From Asparagopsis taxiformis (lineage: Eukaryota; Rhodophyta; Florideophyceae; Bonnemaisoniales; Bonnemaisoniaceae): 21,929 bases of DNA. This document shows, one piece after another, positions 19,150 through 21,929 of the stretch; within the stretch, counting starts at the first letter, position 1, and each line of letters opens with the position of its first letter. The stretch is taken from NCBI GenBank assembly GCA_030407315.1, contig JALQPE010001933.1, positions 1-21,929 of the forward strand, read 5' to 3'. The translations under genes were made by a program, and so were the position numbers. The notes beneath the pieces were generated by a model. The model did no database searches and had not been told where the DNA came from. It saw only the letters and a list, made by a program, of their open reading frames with translations.

Positions 19150-20702
19150 ACATGATCAATCATTCCGTAACCGCACGCTTCATTGCTCTGTGAAAAAGTG
19201 TATCCCACACTTGTTGCCAGCATGTATGAGAATGGTCGTAGAGCTGAGAGAGCTATCTTACAGATTGTATAATGCGCGTAAAAGTAGGAGTCTTGATGTT
19301 TGTCAAGGATGTCTAAAATTGTAGACAGCGTCGAAAAGATCAGCGCACATGAGCGCTCAGAATACGATTACAAATCGCCTGCTTCACTCGCGACTGAAAT
19401 CGAAACCAACATCGCATGAAGAGCTTTTTTCGAATCTTCAACGGCATTCGTCATGATGTGCGGTGTAATAATATTCACATAAGTCCCGGCACCTAGGAAC
19501 AACAACGCCTGTAGAAGCAGATCCAGAATACAACATTGATCAGTTTCGCAATGCCAAAATCATCCAGACGATCCTCATCGGTGGGCAACGACGATATTTT
19601 CATACGCTCCATCAACAAAACCATAACCGCTGCTACTGGACAGGCAGACAGTTTGTGATGACTTCCATAAGGCGTATTCGCAGTGCAGTCACAAATCAAC
19701 ACGCCCACCCGTCAGCCGCAGCGAGAAAAGCCCTTTCATCGCTAACTCTCAACACGTCGCCAATAATTGCGAACAGGCGTCCACAACGACGTTGCTTTCC
19801 GCAGATTTGTGTTGCGTCAATTCGCCGGCATTCGCATCCGAAAGGTCGCACATAACCTCTGCAATCGCACGATGAACAGGATCCGGGTCTGGCGTGTCCT
19901 GCGCGGCATGAAAAGAAGACTTGAGTTGGGTGCAAATCATGTGCAACAGCTGATGAGAAGTTTGCGAATAACCGATGACATCGCACAGCGCGGCAGGCGG
20001 CATGTTCTGCAATTTGCGGGATACCAATCGCGGCGATGATTGTCGACAGAATAGTCCGGGTCGCTCGAATAGGCCTGCCAGGCTTGTAAACAAGAGACAG
20101 CGGCACGGGCATTACGCAAAGCCGCATGGTCAAGATGGGCAGGAAGATTGGCCTGCAAATTGGCCATCATGAAGAGAGGCGTCTGCTGAACAACGTGTGC
20201 ATTTGTGGCACAAAAGCGGTGCAAAGGCTGCGTCTCGGCGTGTTGATACTCGAGCATGACGGCCGACATGACGTGAAATATGCGCACCTGTTCGTCGGCG
20301 AGTACGCAGCGGGGGTCGAGCCACATGGAGATGCGCAGCGACGACGATTGAAAATGTGCCATCGCAAAGGCGCATGCGCGCGCGAAGAAATAGAGGGCAG
20401 AGGGGTGGTGGGGCGCGAGCGCGAGGGCACGAGGCGGGATTCATAAGGCGTAGATGCGTTGTGGGTCATCGGTGAACATCAACCAATCGGTTTGGAATCG
20501 ACGATGCAGCGTAGTGGCGGCGAACAGAAGCGCGTGTGGCGTCGCATCGGTGTTGATCAATTGTGCGCATATGGAACATGTTGATTGGGAATGACGCACG
20601 GCGGTGAGATAACGATCGGCTTGCGATATTTTTGTGCCGCGGTCGAGTGTGGGGCAAAGCGAGATGCACGTTGGCGAGGGTGAATTGATGTGTGTTTGTC
20701 AT
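19150..20702 (-). pseudogene. Importin-13/transportin-3-type nuclear transport receptor, frameshifted
   Basis: ATG at 20702 opens a short frame. One base-shift later the minus strand reads QADRYLTAVRHS, CSICAQLI and LLFAATTLHRRFQTDW, which matches the importin-beta N-terminal HEAT repeats of TNPO3/IPO13 (cargo receptors working with Ran). Further segments fit HEAT-like helices: ALRNARAAVSCLQAWQAY (near 20070-20130), LCDVIGYSQTSHQLLHMI (near 19940-19990), CTANTPYGSHHKL (near 19650), and LDLLLQALLFLGAGTY (about 19460-19510). At least three frameshifts are needed. Full TNPO3 proteins have about 900 residues, so only roughly half is present before the lipase begins. The assignment rests mainly on the N-terminal 80 residues; the C-terminal limit is a guess. 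Confidence 0.6.
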
Positions 20703-20726
20703 GGATTACGATTAGCGACTTGATCC

Positions 20727-21929
20727 ATGAAAGTGTATGTTGGAAAAATAGTCGGAGCGTGTTGTGGTGTGGGGCGTTTGGTCAATCTTGCGTTCAGCCT
20801 TTCTGTGTGCCTCTCGACCCCATTTCCGGACACCTGTCTCAACACACATTCTGCTCGCTCGCCATTGGCTGTTTCACACGCTGGTGATGTTTACAATGTC
20901 AGCATGTCTCTCAGACTTCGTAAACCGACTATGGAATGGTGTGGCCGTATTTTGGCGCCTCTCGTCGACCTCTGCAGAGGTAATGTATACGTTGCTGTGT
21001 GCGCCCCAGTGGGCCTTGGTAGTCCAATGAATTTTGCTCGACTTGGGCGATGGCAGTCAGCTCGGACAGCAAGCCAAGAAGCGTGGTACAGATGGCAAAA
21101 GCTGTCAGTATTTTGTTACCTGCCTCAGGTTCTATTGACCTATTTGGTCACCTGTGATGATGGCAGTTGGATTGATGATACAAGCCTTTTTCATTGATGA
21201 ATTTGACACGTCCACTCTGTCCATTTGGGAAGAAATTATACTCTCCATGCCCACTGGGCATGGAGTACATACGACTGGCAGTCGTATTGTAATGTGTTTA
21301 TTTTCCAAGGAACTGGATATCAACGACCGTGAGCTCGTGCCTCTATGGATAGAACGCTATAATTCTAATTAGTCCGCAGGGTGCTACTTTTCTTCTAGAT
21401 CGCATTGAGAGGTTGCAAAGGTTCCCGATGTTGCGAACTTTTGCGTACAATGCTGCCAGGCATGAGAGTCCTGTGCAATTGTCTCTCTCAATGTTGAGAG
21501 ACATGACTCAGGAGCTGCAGAATTTATCCAGTAACTTTGTTCCAACTTATTCAGAGTGTTTTTTGCATGGTATCAAGATGATAATGGTTGAGAATCCTGC
21601 TGAACTCCATTTGGAATCGTGGAGGAGGCCGAATACGCGGACTCCGCGTCACTCATTGTTGCAGACGCAAAGCTCACAGAGGCAACAGTACGCTCCGGAG
21701 CAAGCGAAGAACACGCACAGAACGGAAGGAGAGAAACCGGTGCCTCTCTTGCTGCGGCTAGAAAGAGAACAGGGGGTTGCCTTTGCAGATTCTCTTTTAT
21801 TCCCAGCCATTTTTTTAGCGAAGGGCAAACGTGAGGCTGAATCTGCTGCTGGACCTCATCGAGCTCCGTGATCGCATCGTTTTCCAGTTACTACTTTTCC
21901 GACAACTCTTCCACGATGAAATTAGCAGT
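20727..21929 (+). CDS. Unrecognised plus-strand gene running off the right edge, several frames
   Basis: Divergent from the karyopherin-like gene, with 24 bp between the two ATGs. Open stretches follow each other in different frames: 20727-21197 (156 codons), 21154-21372 (FIDEFDTSTLSIWEEIIL), 21413-21871 (152 codons, opening MQRFPMLRTFAYNAARHE, frame open back to about 21379), and a last stretch LNLLLDLIELRDRIVFQLLL to the edge. A CCGCAG before GGTGCTAC at 21374-21387 could be an intron acceptor. The composition looks coding, with alternating hydrophobic and charged helices. I recognise no family and cannot say whether this is one gene with introns, one frameshifted gene, or two. Confidence 0.4.
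21243..21265. repeat. Perfect 11-bp inverted repeat, 1-base spacer
   Basis: CTCCATGCCCA, C, TGGGCATGGAG inside the open frame 21154-21372. It has the same geometry (single-base spacer) as the local inverted duplications in the foldback elements. Confidence 0.9.

Overview
The window looks like nuclear DNA of a eukaryote. It holds no bacterial operons, ribosome binding sites or prokaryotic gene families. The recognisable proteins are eukaryotic: an importin-13/transportin-3-type karyopherin, a ROG1-type (DUF676) lipase, a glycine-rich-domain protein (GRDP/DUF1399), an Apaf-1-like NB-ARC/WD40 STAND NTPase and a Plavaka/KDZ-type transposase. I cannot name the organism; a red alga, another alga or a fungus-like protist would all fit. 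Almost every gene is broken by single-base frameshifts, and some by internal stops. Either most copies are decayed or the sequence carries many uncorrected indels. Gene calls therefore rest on protein motifs followed across frames, not on long clean ORFs.

Layout. (1) 108-9557 is a giant inverted-repeat structure, foldback 1. Arms of about 2.1 kb (108-2255) and 1.8 kb (7742-9557) enclose about 5.5 kb with two cellular-type genes: the STAND gene on the minus strand (about 2760-5660, perhaps reaching 2278) and the GRDP-like gene on the plus strand (6138 to about 7037, perhaps continuing to 7741). (2) 9577-14500 is foldback 2, a nearly uninterrupted 4.9 kb imperfect palindrome. Its centre, at 12421, has a 1-base spacer. 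Its arms are built from tandem arrays: 43-bp units, roughly 24-bp units, and units of about 220-370 bp with splice-site-like borders. (3) 14585-16018 is the N-terminal part of a transposase, cut by a lone partial copy of the foldback-1 arm (16019-17169). (4) 17170-18004 has no identified gene. (5) 18005 to about 19100 is the lipase and about 19150-20702 the karyopherin, both on the minus strand. (6) 20727 to the right edge holds a divergent plus-strand gene I do not recognise.

The foldback-1 arm carries a conserved tandem-palindrome module (a 34-bp imperfect hairpin, then the 14-bp palindrome GTGCCGTACGGCAC) in seven copies. The 8-bp palindrome GGACGTCC recurs in both foldbacks. Several fresh local inverted duplications with 1-4 base spacers (2492-2546, 8571-8597, 10199-10237, 12384-12455, 13876-14001, 21243-21265) suggest a recurring palindrome-generating process. 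I see no functional link between the genes. The notable point is that two cellular genes lie between the arms of a large inverted-repeat element.
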